Of a stretch of DNA of 64,000 nucleotides, positions 7,312 through 15,649 are shown one piece after another. Position numbers and translations under genes: made by a program. The notes beneath the pieces are model-generated. The model was not told the origin of the DNA and did no database searches. It saw nothing but the letters and a program-made list of their open reading frames with translations. Within the stretch, counting starts at the first letter, position 1, and each line of letters begins with the position of its first letter. The stretch is from an uncultured Collinsella sp. Its GTDB lineage: Bacteria; Actinomycetota; Coriobacteriia; Coriobacteriales; Coriobacteriaceae. The stretch spans positions 62,001-126,000 of the forward strand of contig CABUTN010000001.1 of NCBI GenBank assembly GCA_902494565.1. Reading direction: 5' to 3'.

Positions 7312-8472
7312 CTACTTGGACAGCTCGTCGGCGAGAACCTCGATCTGAGCGCGCGAGGCGTCGTTGAGCGAGCCCAGCACGGTCACCTTGTTCTGCGCTA
7401 GGGTGATGTCCTTCATGCCCTCGAGCTCCTTGGTCATAACCTTGGCAGCGGTGGGCGCCCAGGAGCCGGCCTCAACGAGCGCCACCGTACGGTTCTGATA
7501 GGCGTGCTCGACAAGCGTGTGGATAAAGGTGCTCATGAACGGGAAGATCTCGCCCTGATAGGTGATGGAGGCGAGCACCAGACGGTCATAGCGGAACGCA
7601 TCCTCAACGGCCTCGGCCATATCATCGCGAGCCAGGTCAAAGACGGAGACCTTCTGGCCGCGAGCCTCAAGCGCTGCGGCGAGCTCCTCGACGGCAGCTT
7701 TCAGATGCCCATACACACTCGCATAGGCGATCGTGATGCCCTTGTCCTCGGGCTGGTAGCTCGACCAGGTGTTATAGGTGTCGAGGTAATAGCCCAGGTT
7801 CTCGGTCAGTACGGGGCCGTGGAGCGGACAGATGATCTGGATATCCAGATCGGCGGCCTTCTTGAGCACGGTCTGCACGAATTTGCCGAATTTACCGACG
7901 ATGCCAAAGTAGTAGCGGCGCGCTTCGCAAGCCCAGCCTTCCGGGTCCTCGATGTCGTTGGCGCCGAACTTGCCAAAGCCGTCGGCACTAAAGAGCACCT
8001 TGTCGGTAGACTCGTAGGAGAAGATCACCTCGGGCCAGTGAACGTTGGGAGCGCCGACAAACGTTAGGCTGTGACCGCCCAGATCGAGCACGTCGCCCTC
8101 TTTGACGACCATCTTGCGCTCGGGGTAGTCGGTGCCAAAGTAGTTGACCATCATGCGGAAGGCGCCCATGCTAGCCACAATCTGGGCCTGGGGGTAGCGC
8201 TCCATAAAGGCAGCGATGCCGGCGGAGTGATCGGGCTCCATATGATGGACGACCAGGTAGTCGGGCGTACGACCATCGAGCACGGCCTCGAGGTTGCCGA
8301 GCCATTCGTCGACAAAGCCAGCGTCAACCGAATCGGCGACAGCGATTTTATCGCCCAAGATAACATAGCTGTTGTATGCCATGCCGTTCTCGGACACGTC
8401 GTACTGGCCCTCGAACAGGTCAATGTCGTGATCGTCGACACCGATGTAGCGGATATCCTTGGTGATCTCCAT
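7312..8472 (-). CDS. FprA-family A-type flavoprotein (oxygen/NO reductase)
   Basis: The protein has 386 aa. Residues 1-240 form a metallo-beta-lactamase-like di-iron domain with the metal motif HHMEPDH (76-82), later LHGPV, and PNVHWPEV. Residues from about 247 are a flavodoxin domain starting ITIAYASVYGHLK. FprA proteins reduce O2 or NO to water or N2O with electrons from rubredoxin or F420, protecting anaerobes. No C-terminal rubredoxin or flavin reductase domain is fused. The start at 8472 follows AGGAGG with ten bases between; the in-frame extension upstream lacks similarity. The gene stands alone between terminators and is unrelated to the surrounding sugar genes. Confidence 0.93.
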   Translation of the reverse strand: MEITKDIRYIGVDDHDIDLFEGQYDVSENGMAYNSYVILGDKIAVADSVDAGFVDEWLGNLEAVLDGRTPDYLVVHHMEPDHSAGIAAFMERYPQAQIVASMGAFRMMVNYFGTDYPERKMVVKEGDVLDLGGHSLTFVGAPNVHWPEVIFSYESTDKVLFSADGFGKFGANDIEDPEGWACEARRYYFGIVGKFGKFVQTVLKKAADLDIQIICPLHGPVLTENLGYYLDTYNTWSSYQPEDKGITIAYASVYGHLKAAVEELAAALEARGQKVSVFDLARDDMAEAVEDAFRYDRLVLASITYQGEIFPFMSTFIHTLVEHAYQNRTVALVEAGSWAPTAAKVMTKELEGMKDITLAQNKVTVLGSLNDASRAQIEVLADELSK

Positions 8473-8601
8473 CAGGCAAAGCCTCCTAGATAGACAAAAG
8501 AACCCGTCTATCATAACACTCGCCTTCATAGCCACGGCTATCTGTCAGCATCCTTATCGATTGGAATTTAGGCGGAATATATCGCCGTTTACCTGCGCAA
8601 A

Positions 8602-9633
8602 CTATGAGCGTGGTATCGCCGTGCTATGTCGAATAATGAGCTGGCCGGAAATACGAATGGCAACGGTTTTGCCCGCCGTACCCGCCTCGGGAACCGCATG
8701 CTCGAATACCTCGCGTCCGCGCTGATGTAGATCAAATCGCACGGTCGTGAGCTCGTTGTGTGCCACAAAATCATCGAGCGAATCGTCGACGCCCACCACG
8801 CTCACGTCCTCGGGCACGCGCAGACCGCTATCGCGCAGCGCTGCAATCGCGCCATTTGCCATCTGGTCGTTTGCCGCATAAATCGCCGTCATGGTGCGAT
8901 CGTGCTCGGCCAGATACCTGCCGGCTTCGTAACCGCTGTTGGCAGACCAGTCACCCTCGAGCGGCTCTACCGGCTCGATGTGTTTACGCTCGAGTGCATC
9001 TTGCCAACCGGCGCGACGAAATTGCTCGTCGACCGAGAACGACGGGCCGCCAATATAGCGAATCTGCTCGTGCCCCAGCTCAAACAGGTGATCCATAAGC
9101 AATAGCGAGCAGCCGTAATGGTCGGAATCGACCGTGGTCACGCGCGGATGCGCGTACATGGTAACGATGACCGTGCCAATGCCCGGCAGTGGATCAAACG
9201 TCTCAAAATCAGGCGCCATGCGACTCATGCCGATAATGATGCCGTCCACCGGTAATGCGGCCATACGACGCGTGGCCTCGGCAAGCGAAAACTCCTCGGT
9301 CTTGGACATCTCGACCAGCGTGATGGCGCAATTATGCTCGCGAGCAGCGCTGGCGATGCCGTCAATCATTGAGAGGTTGCCAAACTTGGTGACATCGTTG
9401 ATGCATAGGCCGACCGAATGGTAACGGCCGTCGCGCAGCGAGCGACCGGCATAACTCGGACGAAAGCCGAGCTCTTGCATAGCGGCCTGCACGCGCTGGC
9501 GCGTCTGCTCGTTAACGTTGGGCAAGCCGTTGGCGACGCGCGAAACCGTCTGCTGCGAAACGCCAGCAGCGCGGGCGACGTCGGCCATGGAGACCGGACG
9601 CGTACCTGTATCGTTGGACGGGCGCCTTGCCAC
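8602..9633 (-). CDS. LacI-family regulator 1, divergent from galKT
   Basis: The protein has 343 aa. The DNA-binding helix-turn-helix is SMADVARAAGVSQQTVSRVANGLPNV, with Gln-Gln at the two specificity positions before TVSRV. A periplasmic-binding-protein-like sensor follows (GIIIGMSRMAPDFE, VDSDHYG, GVDDSLDDF). The start is GTG at 9633, preceded by GAAGGTGATC. It is divergent from galK and the shared 338-bp region holds three copies of a distinct operator (ATGTTAAC/GTACTCAT), so it most likely represses galKT and itself. The effector is probably galactose or a related sugar. Paralogous to the three other LacI proteins in this window. Confidence 0.93.
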   Translation of the reverse strand: MARRPSNDTGTRPVSMADVARAAGVSQQTVSRVANGLPNVNEQTRQRVQAAMQELGFRPSYAGRSLRDGRYHSVGLCINDVTKFGNLSMIDGIASAAREHNCAITLVEMSKTEEFSLAEATRRMAALPVDGIIIGMSRMAPDFETFDPLPGIGTVIVTMYAHPRVTTVDSDHYGCSLLLMDHLFELGHEQIRYIGGPSFSVDEQFRRAGWQDALERKHIEPVEPLEGDWSANSGYEAGRYLAEHDRTMTAIYAANDQMANGAIAALRDSGLRVPEDVSVVGVDDSLDDFVAHNELTTVRFDLHQRGREVFEHAVPEAGTAGKTVAIRISGQLIIRHSTAIPRS

Positions 9634-9725
9634 AGGATCACCTTCACCCTTGCGAGATTTGAATAGCGTGAATGCCGGCCCGGGCAGAAATACATCCCGC
9701 GCCGAGGCCCGCTATCGTCGGACGC

Positions 9726-9928
9726 ATGTTAACGTACTCTACTTTTTCTATCTGCATCTCTTCTGCTTTATAAGTCCATACGGCAGTACCGTTCACGGCT
9801 GAATTTCTACCGATTACCAGATTCTCAAAAAGTGACAAGCGTTGTGTTATGAGTACGTTAACATAGCCCGTAGCGTGCGGTATCGTGAATACTTGGTTCA
9901 TGCCGCTTCAAGTTGTTAACGTACTCAT
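9726..9928. promoter_or_regulatory. three LacI-1 operators and one ACCGT-N2-ACGGT site upstream of galK
   Basis: Three 16-bp quasi-palindromes centred on CG are seen: ATGTTAACGTACTCTA (9726-9741), ATGAGTACGTTAACAT (9849-9864, opposite orientation) and TTGTTAACGTACTCAT (9913-9928). The layout fits LacI-type looping repression. ACCGTTCACGGC at 9788-9799 is one of a window-wide set of similar sites. The operators are not found near other genes here. Confidence 0.75.
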
Positions 9929-9971
9929 AACGACGCAAAACCCACCCGGGCGCGCCAAGGAAAGGACTCCC

Positions 9972-11177
9972 ATGACCACCCCCGACGAAAAGACATTCGC
10001 CACGCTCACCAAGCTGTTCGAGGAGGAGTTTGGCCCCATCGGCGACCGCCAGGTGCTCTACGTGCACGCGCCCGGGCGTTCCGAGATCAGCGGCAACCAC
10101 ACCGACCACGAGGGCGGTCACGTTATCGCCGGCTCGCTCGATGTCGCTGTCGACGGTATCGCCGTGGCAACCGACTCCAACAGGATTCGCGTCGCCGACG
10201 AGGGCTATCCTACGTTTGAGATCACGCTCGACACGCTGGATGTTCAGGAGTCCGAGAAGGGCACGTCCGCAAGCCTCGTCCGCGGCATGGCACACGAGAT
10301 TGCAGCCCTTGGCGTTGAGCCCCACGGCTTCGACTTCGCCTTCACCTGCTCCGTCCCCTCGGGTGGTGGCCTTTCCAGCTCTGCCGCCGTCGAGGCCGCG
10401 TACGGTCGTGCCATGGAGACGCTCTGGGGCGCGCCCGCCATTGAGCCCGTCACGCTCGCTCAGATGAGCCAGCGCACCGAGAACAACTACTACGGCAAGC
10501 CCTGCGGTCTGATGGACCAGGCCGCCGTATGTCTGGGCGGCCTTACCTACATGGACTTTGAGGACCAGGCTCAGCCTAAGACCCAGAAGCTCGAGCTCAA
10601 CTTTGAGGACCACGGCTATGCGCTCGTGCTCGTTAAGGTCGGCGCCGACCACGTGGCCGCCACCGATGACTACGCCGCCGTTCCGCGCGAAATGCAAGAC
10701 GTCGCCGCCGAGTTTGGCAAGGTACGCCTGTGCGAGGTAAACGTTGCCGATTTTGACGCCAAGCTCCCCGAGCTGCGCGCCAAGCTGGGCGACCGCGCCT
10801 GCCTGCGTGCCGTTCACTACTGGTACGAGAACGGCCTGGTCGATAAGCGCTGGGCGGCCCTGAACGCCGGCGACATTGACCAGTTCCTGGTCCTGACGCG
10901 CGAGTCCGGCGCCAGCTCTGCCATGTACCTGCAGAATGTTGTTGCCAAACTGGGTGCCGAGCAGCCTTCCATGTACGCGCTTGCTCTTGCCGAGCATGTG
11001 CTCGACGGCCGCGGCGCCGTCCGTATTCACGGCGGCGGCTTTGGCGGTACCATCCAGGCCTTCGTGCCGCTCGATCTGGTCGACACCTTCATCACCAAGA
11101 TGAACAGCTGGCTGGGCGAGGGCTCTGCCCGTCACTACGCCATCTCTGACAAGGGGGCTTACGCGGCATGGCTGTAA
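9972..11177 (+). CDS. galK: galactokinase
   Basis: GalK phosphorylates galactose to galactose-1-phosphate with ATP, the first step of the Leloir pathway. The protein has 401 aa. GHMP-kinase motifs are present: VHAPGRSEISGNHTDHEGGH (the substrate-binding motif, divergent from the usual GRVNLIGEHTDYNGG), VPSGGGLSSSAAVEA (phosphate-binding loop) and IHGGGFGGTIQAF (motif 3). The start at 9972 follows AAAGGACTCCC; a longer in-frame reading crosses an operator and is unlikely. The stop overlaps the galT start by 10 bp, so the two are translationally coupled. Confidence 0.95.
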   Translation: MTTPDEKTFATLTKLFEEEFGPIGDRQVLYVHAPGRSEISGNHTDHEGGHVIAGSLDVAVDGIAVATDSNRIRVADEGYPTFEITLDTLDVQESEKGTSASLVRGMAHEIAALGVEPHGFDFAFTCSVPSGGGLSSSAAVEAAYGRAMETLWGAPAIEPVTLAQMSQRTENNYYGKPCGLMDQAAVCLGGLTYMDFEDQAQPKTQKLELNFEDHGYALVLVKVGADHVAATDDYAAVPREMQDVAAEFGKVRLCEVNVADFDAKLPELRAKLGDRACLRAVHYWYENGLVDKRWAALNAGDIDQFLVLTRESGASSAMYLQNVVAKLGAEQPSMYALALAEHVLDGRGAVRIHGGGFGGTIQAFVPLDLVDTFITKMNSWLGEGSARHYAISDKGAYAAWL

Positions 11178-12796
11178 TGACTGACGTGCGCGAGGCCGCG
11201 CAGAACCTGATCGAGTACGCTATTCACCGATCGATGATCGGTCAGGACGATCGCATCTGGGCATACAACACCATTTTGGAGTGCATCGGCGCCACGGGTC
11301 CCGCGCTCGACATGGCTTGGGCGCTCAAGACCGAGAAGATTTCGCTCTTGCACCCCGATACACTCCCCGACTTTGACCTGGAGGGCACGCTTGCCGCGCT
11401 TTCCGAGGCCGCCGTGGCCAACGGTGCTGCCGAGGACACGGCGTCGGGCCGCGACCGCATCGCCATGCGCATCATGGGCGGGCTCATGCCGAGGCCTTCG
11501 GTTGTAAACGAGGAGTTCAACGGACGTATGGGCGTCCACGAGCCCCGCGCCGCGACCGACTGGTTCTACGGCCTGTGCTGTGACGCCGGTTACGTGCGCC
11601 GCGCCGCCATCGCGCGCAACATCAAATGGAGCACTTCCACCAACTGGGGTGACCTGGAGATCACTATCAACCTGTCCAAGCCCGAGAAGGACCCGCGCGA
11701 CATTGCCGCAGCCGGCGCCGCAAAGAACACGGGTGAGAAGTATCCCGCCTGCCAGCTGTGCATCGAGAACGAGGGCTATCCCGGACGCTCCGCCGCAGCC
11801 GACGGCGGCGCTCACCCCGCCCGCCAGAACCTACGCGTTATCCCCATTCAGCTCGACGGCGAGCGCTGGGGCTTCCAGTACAGCCCGTACGCATACTTTA
11901 ACGAGCACTGCATTGCTATGAGCTCCGAGCATCGCCCGATGCACGTCGACCGCAAGGGGCTGACCTGCCTGCTCGATTTTGTGGACCTGTTCCCGCACTA
12001 CTTTATTGGCTCCAACGCCGACCTGCCCATCGTGGGCGGCTCGATTCTGTCGCACGACCACTTCCAGGGCGGCGCGCACGAGTTCCCCATGATGCATGCC
12101 GCCGAGGTCTCGCAGTTTAGCGTGCCCGGCTTTGACCAGGTCAGCGGCACCGTGTTGCAGTGGCCGCTTTCGGTGCTGCGACTGCGCTCGCACGACCGCG
12201 CCCAGCTGCTCGACGCCGCCGAAAAGATTATCCTCGCTTGGCGTGAGTGGACCGATGAGTCGGTTGGCGTCGTCGCGCGCACAGCCGACGGCGTTGCGCA
12301 CAACACCGTGACGCCCGTCATCCGCCGCGTCGACTCCCGCGGCAATGCTGGCGGCGAGATCTACGAGGCCTACCTGGCGCTTCGCTGCAACATCACGACC
12401 GACGAGCATCCGTTGGGCGTTTTCCACCCGCATGCCGAGTATCACCATATTAAAAAGGAAAACATCGGCCTGATCGAGGTCATGGGCCTGGCCATTCTTC
12501 CGCCGCGCCTGGTTCCCGAGCTTGGCGCTGTCCGTGAGCATCTGCTGGCAGCCAAGGTCGATGCCAGCTACGACCTTGCCGGTGCGCTCGAGGGCGATGA
12601 TCTTTGCCGCAGCCACGCCGCATGGGCTGAGGACGTCTTTGCCCGCCGCGCCGACGAGCTTACGGCCGACAACGCCATCGATATCCTGCACGAGGAGGTC
12701 GGCGTGGTGTTTGGCCACGTGCTCGACAACGCCGGCGTCTTTAAGTGGGACGAGGCAGGACGTGCCGCCCAGCAGCGCTTTATCGACTCGCTGTAG
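11168..12796 (+). CDS. galT: UDP-glucose--hexose-1-phosphate uridylyltransferase, class II
   Basis: GalT exchanges galactose-1-phosphate with UDP-glucose to give glucose-1-phosphate and UDP-galactose. At 542 aa it belongs to the long Firmicutes/Actinobacteria type, not the E. coli type. Visible marks include GLMPRPSVVNEEF, SHDHFQGGAHEFPM (the HxH-bearing active region), LGVFHPHAEYHHIKKENIGLIEVMGLAILPPRL and the C-terminal HEEVGVVFGHVLDNAGVFKWD. It overlaps galK and ends in a strong terminator. No galE lies in this window, so UDP-galactose must be recycled by a distant epimerase. Confidence 0.95.
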   Translation: MAVMTDVREAAQNLIEYAIHRSMIGQDDRIWAYNTILECIGATGPALDMAWALKTEKISLLHPDTLPDFDLEGTLAALSEAAVANGAAEDTASGRDRIAMRIMGGLMPRPSVVNEEFNGRMGVHEPRAATDWFYGLCCDAGYVRRAAIARNIKWSTSTNWGDLEITINLSKPEKDPRDIAAAGAAKNTGEKYPACQLCIENEGYPGRSAAADGGAHPARQNLRVIPIQLDGERWGFQYSPYAYFNEHCIAMSSEHRPMHVDRKGLTCLLDFVDLFPHYFIGSNADLPIVGGSILSHDHFQGGAHEFPMMHAAEVSQFSVPGFDQVSGTVLQWPLSVLRLRSHDRAQLLDAAEKIILAWREWTDESVGVVARTADGVAHNTVTPVIRRVDSRGNAGGEIYEAYLALRCNITTDEHPLGVFHPHAEYHHIKKENIGLIEVMGLAILPPRLVPELGAVREHLLAAKVDASYDLAGALEGDDLCRSHAAWAEDVFARRADELTADNAIDILHEEVGVVFGHVLDNAGVFKWDEAGRAAQQRFIDSL

Positions 12797-12844
12797 CACA
12801 CGAGCTCGAACGCACGCACTTAACAAATAGCGCCTACACGACCA

Positions 12845-12882
12845 CGGCGCCCGCCGGCAACATCGCCGACGGGCGCCGTTTT
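12845..12882 (+). terminator. terminator after galT
   Basis: CGGCGCCCG (12845-12853) pairs with CGGGCGCCG (12870-12878), followed by TTTT. It ends the galKT transcript. Confidence 0.9.
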
Positions 12883-12914
12883 CTGATGCAAGGGTAACTA
12901 ATTTGCACCAAAAC

Positions 12915-12951
12915 AAGGAGTGTCCCAAACTGCCGGCAAAAAAGGAACGTC
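12915..12951 (+). repeat. 37-bp direct repeat, left copy (flanks the DUF4143 ATPase)
   Basis: The segment AAGGAGTGTCCCAAACTGCC and the 17 bases after it recur at 14427-14463 with one mismatch (A to C in the A tract). The two copies bracket the ATPase gene. Similar but weaker GTCCC/GAACGTCC pieces occur at 19340-19380 and near 60900, so this belongs to a scattered intergenic repeat family. Confidence 0.75.
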
Positions 12952-12973
12952 CCCAGGTGCCGACCTAAACCCA

Positions 12974-13061
12974 CACATTATTCGATGGAAAAACGTGGAT
13001 GCCGACCACATTATTCGATGGAAAAACGTGGTTTACTCCCACATTTTTCGATGGAAAGACC
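12974..13061 (+). repeat. three 33-bp-spaced operator-like repeats before the ATPase gene
   Basis: The unit CACATTATTCGATGGAAAAA plus CGTGG starts at 12974 and again at 13007; a shorter variant, CACATTTTTCGATGGAAAGA, starts at 13040. The period is exactly 33 bp, about three helical turns. Each full unit is quasi-palindromic (CCAC...TTCGATGGAA...GTGG). The array ends just before a likely -10 TATACT (13072) and the gene start at 13101, so it could be an autoregulatory site. It also stays open in one reading frame, giving repeated HIIRWKNV. Confidence 0.7.
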
Positions 13062-13100
13062 AAAACGATCTTATACTAACCATGATAGTTAGGAGGCAGT

Positions 13101-14402
13101 ATGCAGCGACAGCTAATGGACGAACTCATCGCTTGGAAATCTAGGGCAAACCGCAAGCCCCTCCTGCTTAAGGGGGCCCGCCAGACGGGAAAAACCTGGC
13201 TTCTCAACGAATTCGCAGGGCGGCAGTATCAAAACGTCATCCGTTTTGACTTTATGCTCGAACCGGGCGCACGCTCGCTGTTCGACGGAAGCCTTGACCC
13301 CAAACGCATCATCTCCCAGATAGAGCTCCTGCGCGGCCAGACCATAACGCCGACAGACACGCTCATCATCTTCGACGAAATCCAAGAGGCACCGCGTGGC
13401 ATCACCTCGCTCAAATACTTCAACGAGCTGGCGCCGGAATACCATATCGTGGCAGCCGGCTCCTATATGGGGCTCGCGCTCCGACGCGAAAACGAGTCGT
13501 TCCCCGTCGGCAAGATCGACCAGCTCACCATGCGCCCCATGGGGTTTGTCGAGTTCGTTCGTGCCGTCGATGGCGATCCGCTCGCAGATGCCATCCTTGC
13601 CGCAGACATGGACCTGCTCGCAAACGTTTCCGAAAAGCTCGAGCGCCTGCTCAAGGAATACCTCGTTGTCGGTGGCATGCCAGAAGTTGTCTCCGCTTTC
13701 GCCGCCTCCCACGATTTCATCGAGGCCCGCAGGCTTCAGCAGCAAATCATCGAAGCTTATGAATCCGATTTTGGCAAGCATGCGCCAGCCCGCATCGTCG
13801 AGCGCATGAGGCTGGTTTGGAAATCCCTTCCCGGCCAGCTCGCAAAGGAAAACAAGAAGTTCGTCTACGGCGCGCTTCGTCCCGGGGCGCGCGCACGCGA
13901 TTTTGAGGAAAGCCTCCAGTGGCTCATGGACTATGGAATCGTTCATAAGGTACCACGTGTTTCCGCCCTAAGAGCACCGCTCACAAGCTACGAGGATCTC
14001 TCGGGCTTCAAGCTGTTCTGCATCGACACCGGCATCCTCGGAGCACTCTCCAGCCTCACGCCAGCCATTGTTCTGAACGGGCCCGCTGTTTTTACGGAGT
14101 TCAAAGGCTCGCTGACCGAGCAATACGTCGCACAGGAGCTTTTGCTCCAAGGCAAAACTCCCGCGTATTGGTCATCCTCCTCCGGCAATGCAGAGACTGA
14201 CTTTGCCATCGACCATGCGGGGACCGTGCTTCCGCTCGAGGTCAAGGCGGCAGAGAACCTCAAAGCAAAGAGCCTGAGGATTGCCTGCGAGAAGTTCAAG
14301 CTCGAGCGCTGCGTGAGAACATCGTTAGCGGCATATAGAGACGAGGGCACGCTCGTCAACATTCCGCTCTGGGAGATTGGGCAAATCGACAAGCTGGCAT
14401 AG
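13101..14402 (+). CDS. AAA+ ATPase with DUF4143 domain
   Basis: The protein has 433 aa. Residues 20-180 are an AAA_14-type ATPase: Walker A GARQTGKT (25-32), Walker B LIIFDE (88-93), then the sensor-like VAAGSYMGLAL. The C-terminal part is DUF4143, a restriction-endonuclease-like fold, with the element SSSGNAETDFAIDHAGTVLPLEVKA resembling a PD-(D/E)xK site (ETDFAI, then EVKA). The family is common in anaerobes in variable numbers and its role is unknown; defence or selfish-element roles have been suggested. AGGAGG precedes the start. It is bracketed by 37-bp direct repeats and preceded by the 33-bp array, suggesting arrival as a module between galT and lacC. Confidence 0.9.
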   Translation: MQRQLMDELIAWKSRANRKPLLLKGARQTGKTWLLNEFAGRQYQNVIRFDFMLEPGARSLFDGSLDPKRIISQIELLRGQTITPTDTLIIFDEIQEAPRGITSLKYFNELAPEYHIVAAGSYMGLALRRENESFPVGKIDQLTMRPMGFVEFVRAVDGDPLADAILAADMDLLANVSEKLERLLKEYLVVGGMPEVVSAFAASHDFIEARRLQQQIIEAYESDFGKHAPARIVERMRLVWKSLPGQLAKENKKFVYGALRPGARARDFEESLQWLMDYGIVHKVPRVSALRAPLTSYEDLSGFKLFCIDTGILGALSSLTPAIVLNGPAVFTEFKGSLTEQYVAQELLLQGKTPAYWSSSSGNAETDFAIDHAGTVLPLEVKAAENLKAKSLRIACEKFKLERCVRTSLAAYRDEGTLVNIPLWEIGQIDKLA

Positions 14403-14426
14403 GCGCTGTGGAGGGGGGTGCCCCGT

Positions 14427-14463
14427 AAGGAGTGTCCCAAACTGCCGGCAAAAACGGAACGTC
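14427..14463 (+). repeat. 37-bp direct repeat, right copy
   Basis: This is the second copy of the repeat at 12915-12951, in the same orientation and with one mismatch. It lies 24 bp after the ATPase stop codon. The rest of the short gap to lacC (14464-14630) shows nothing recognisable. Confidence 0.75.
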
Positions 14464-14630
14464 TCTATCTGCCGCATTCCCGAAGCAAGGCAACGCCGAT
14501 GTTTTGGCAACGGCAGCGAGCGGGCCGCATTTGAGGCAAGGTGACGTGAAACGAAAGGGCGCTGACCTTCCGGTCGCGCCCTTGAAGTTGAACGTCAGAT
14601 TGTCCAAATACGGCCCGCGCAGCGTCGGCA

Positions 14631-14660
14631 GGTTACGGCGTTTGGTAAAACGCCGTAACC
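14631..14660 (-). terminator. hairpin after lacC
   Basis: GGTTACGGCG pairs with CGCCGTAACC across the ten-base loop TTTGGTAAAA, directly after the lacC stop codon. A very similar hairpin (same loop) follows lacB at 16859-16886. Confidence 0.7.
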
Positions 14661-15596
14661 CTAAAGCTCCGTTACTTCAACGTTGTTGTAGATCTCGTCC
14701 CAGCGGTCCATGACCAGGTGGCCGGTCTTGGGATCCATGGCGTTGAGCTTGCCGCAGGTATTGGCGGTCTTGAGCACCGTGACGTCGTCGGCACCAGCCG
14801 CAATGGCATGCGCAAAGCCGGCGATGGTCGAGTCACCGGAACCCGTTGCGTTCACAGCCGCAATCGCGGGCGTCTTGGCGCGGAACGCGCGGCCCTCATG
14901 GAAGCCCACCGAACCGGCAGCGCCCATCGAAACGACAACCCAGGGAATACCGGCAAAGCGGTCATCGGCGGCAAGCGCCTCGCGCAGGGCATCGACATCA
15001 TCGGTCGTAAAGGACGTACCCAGCAGGCCGTTAATCTCGGTCAGATTGGGCTTTACGAGCTCAGGCTTAGCGTCAGACTCCAGCGCGGCCTCCAGCGATG
15101 CACCCGAGGTGTCAAGCAGCACCTTGGTGCCCGCCTCCTCGGCGATCTTGACGAGCTCGGCATAGTAGCCGGCATCGACGCCACGCGGCAGCGAGCCCGA
15201 AAGCGTCACAACGTCCGCCTTCGCTGCAAGCTCGGCAAACTTGGCCGTAAAGGCCTCGAGCTCGGCCGGGGCGATCTGCGGACCGCTCTCCAGCAGCTCG
15301 GTCTGATTACCCTCGTGCAGGATATTCAGGCAAATACGCGTCTCACCGGCGATGGGCACAAAGTCGTTCTTGACGCCATCGGCATCCATAAGCTCGGCCA
15401 TATAGGCACCCATGTGGCCGCCGAGCAGACCGGTCGCGAGCACATCGTCGCCCAACTGCAGCAGCACACGGCTCACGTTGAGGCCCTTGCCGCCAGCGGT
15501 CTTTTCGGGCGTCACGCGGTTAACATCGTCGATGATCAGCTTGTCGAGCTGATAGCGCGTATCAATCGACGGGTTCATGGTAACGGTCAGAATCAT
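14661..15596 (-). CDS. lacC: tagatose-6-phosphate kinase (PfkB family)
   Basis: LacC phosphorylates tagatose-6-phosphate to tagatose-1,6-bisphosphate. The 311-aa PfkB-family protein begins MILTVTMNPSIDTRYQLDKL, as LacC and FruK do. It has the family signatures GGKGLNVSRVLLQLG and NATGSGDSTIAGFAHA (the anion hole with catalytic Asp). The start at 15596 is preceded by AGGAG. It is last in the lacA-lacB-lacX-lacC run. 1-Phosphofructokinase activity cannot be excluded from sequence, but the neighbouring lacAB favours tagatose. A near-identical paralogue lies at 44280-45215. Confidence 0.9.
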   Translation of the reverse strand: MILTVTMNPSIDTRYQLDKLIIDDVNRVTPEKTAGGKGLNVSRVLLQLGDDVLATGLLGGHMGAYMAELMDADGVKNDFVPIAGETRICLNILHEGNQTELLESGPQIAPAELEAFTAKFAELAAKADVVTLSGSLPRGVDAGYYAELVKIAEEAGTKVLLDTSGASLEAALESDAKPELVKPNLTEINGLLGTSFTTDDVDALREALAADDRFAGIPWVVVSMGAAGSVGFHEGRAFRAKTPAIAAVNATGSGDSTIAGFAHAIAAGADDVTVLKTANTCGKLNAMDPKTGHLVMDRWDEIYNNVEVTEL

Positions 15597-15649
15597 GTTG
15601 AACTCCTGTTCCGGGGCGGCATAACCCGCCCCAAACATACGATAACTCG

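Noticed and set aside
12974..13061. CRISPR array
   Set aside because: Only three units, with 8-bp spaces and a degenerate last unit, and no cas genes; better seen as operator-like repeats.
12920..13144. Small protein with repeated HIIRWKNV
   Set aside because: It runs through the 33-bp repeats and into the ATPase start in another frame, with no clear ribosome binding site; the repeats explain the open frame.
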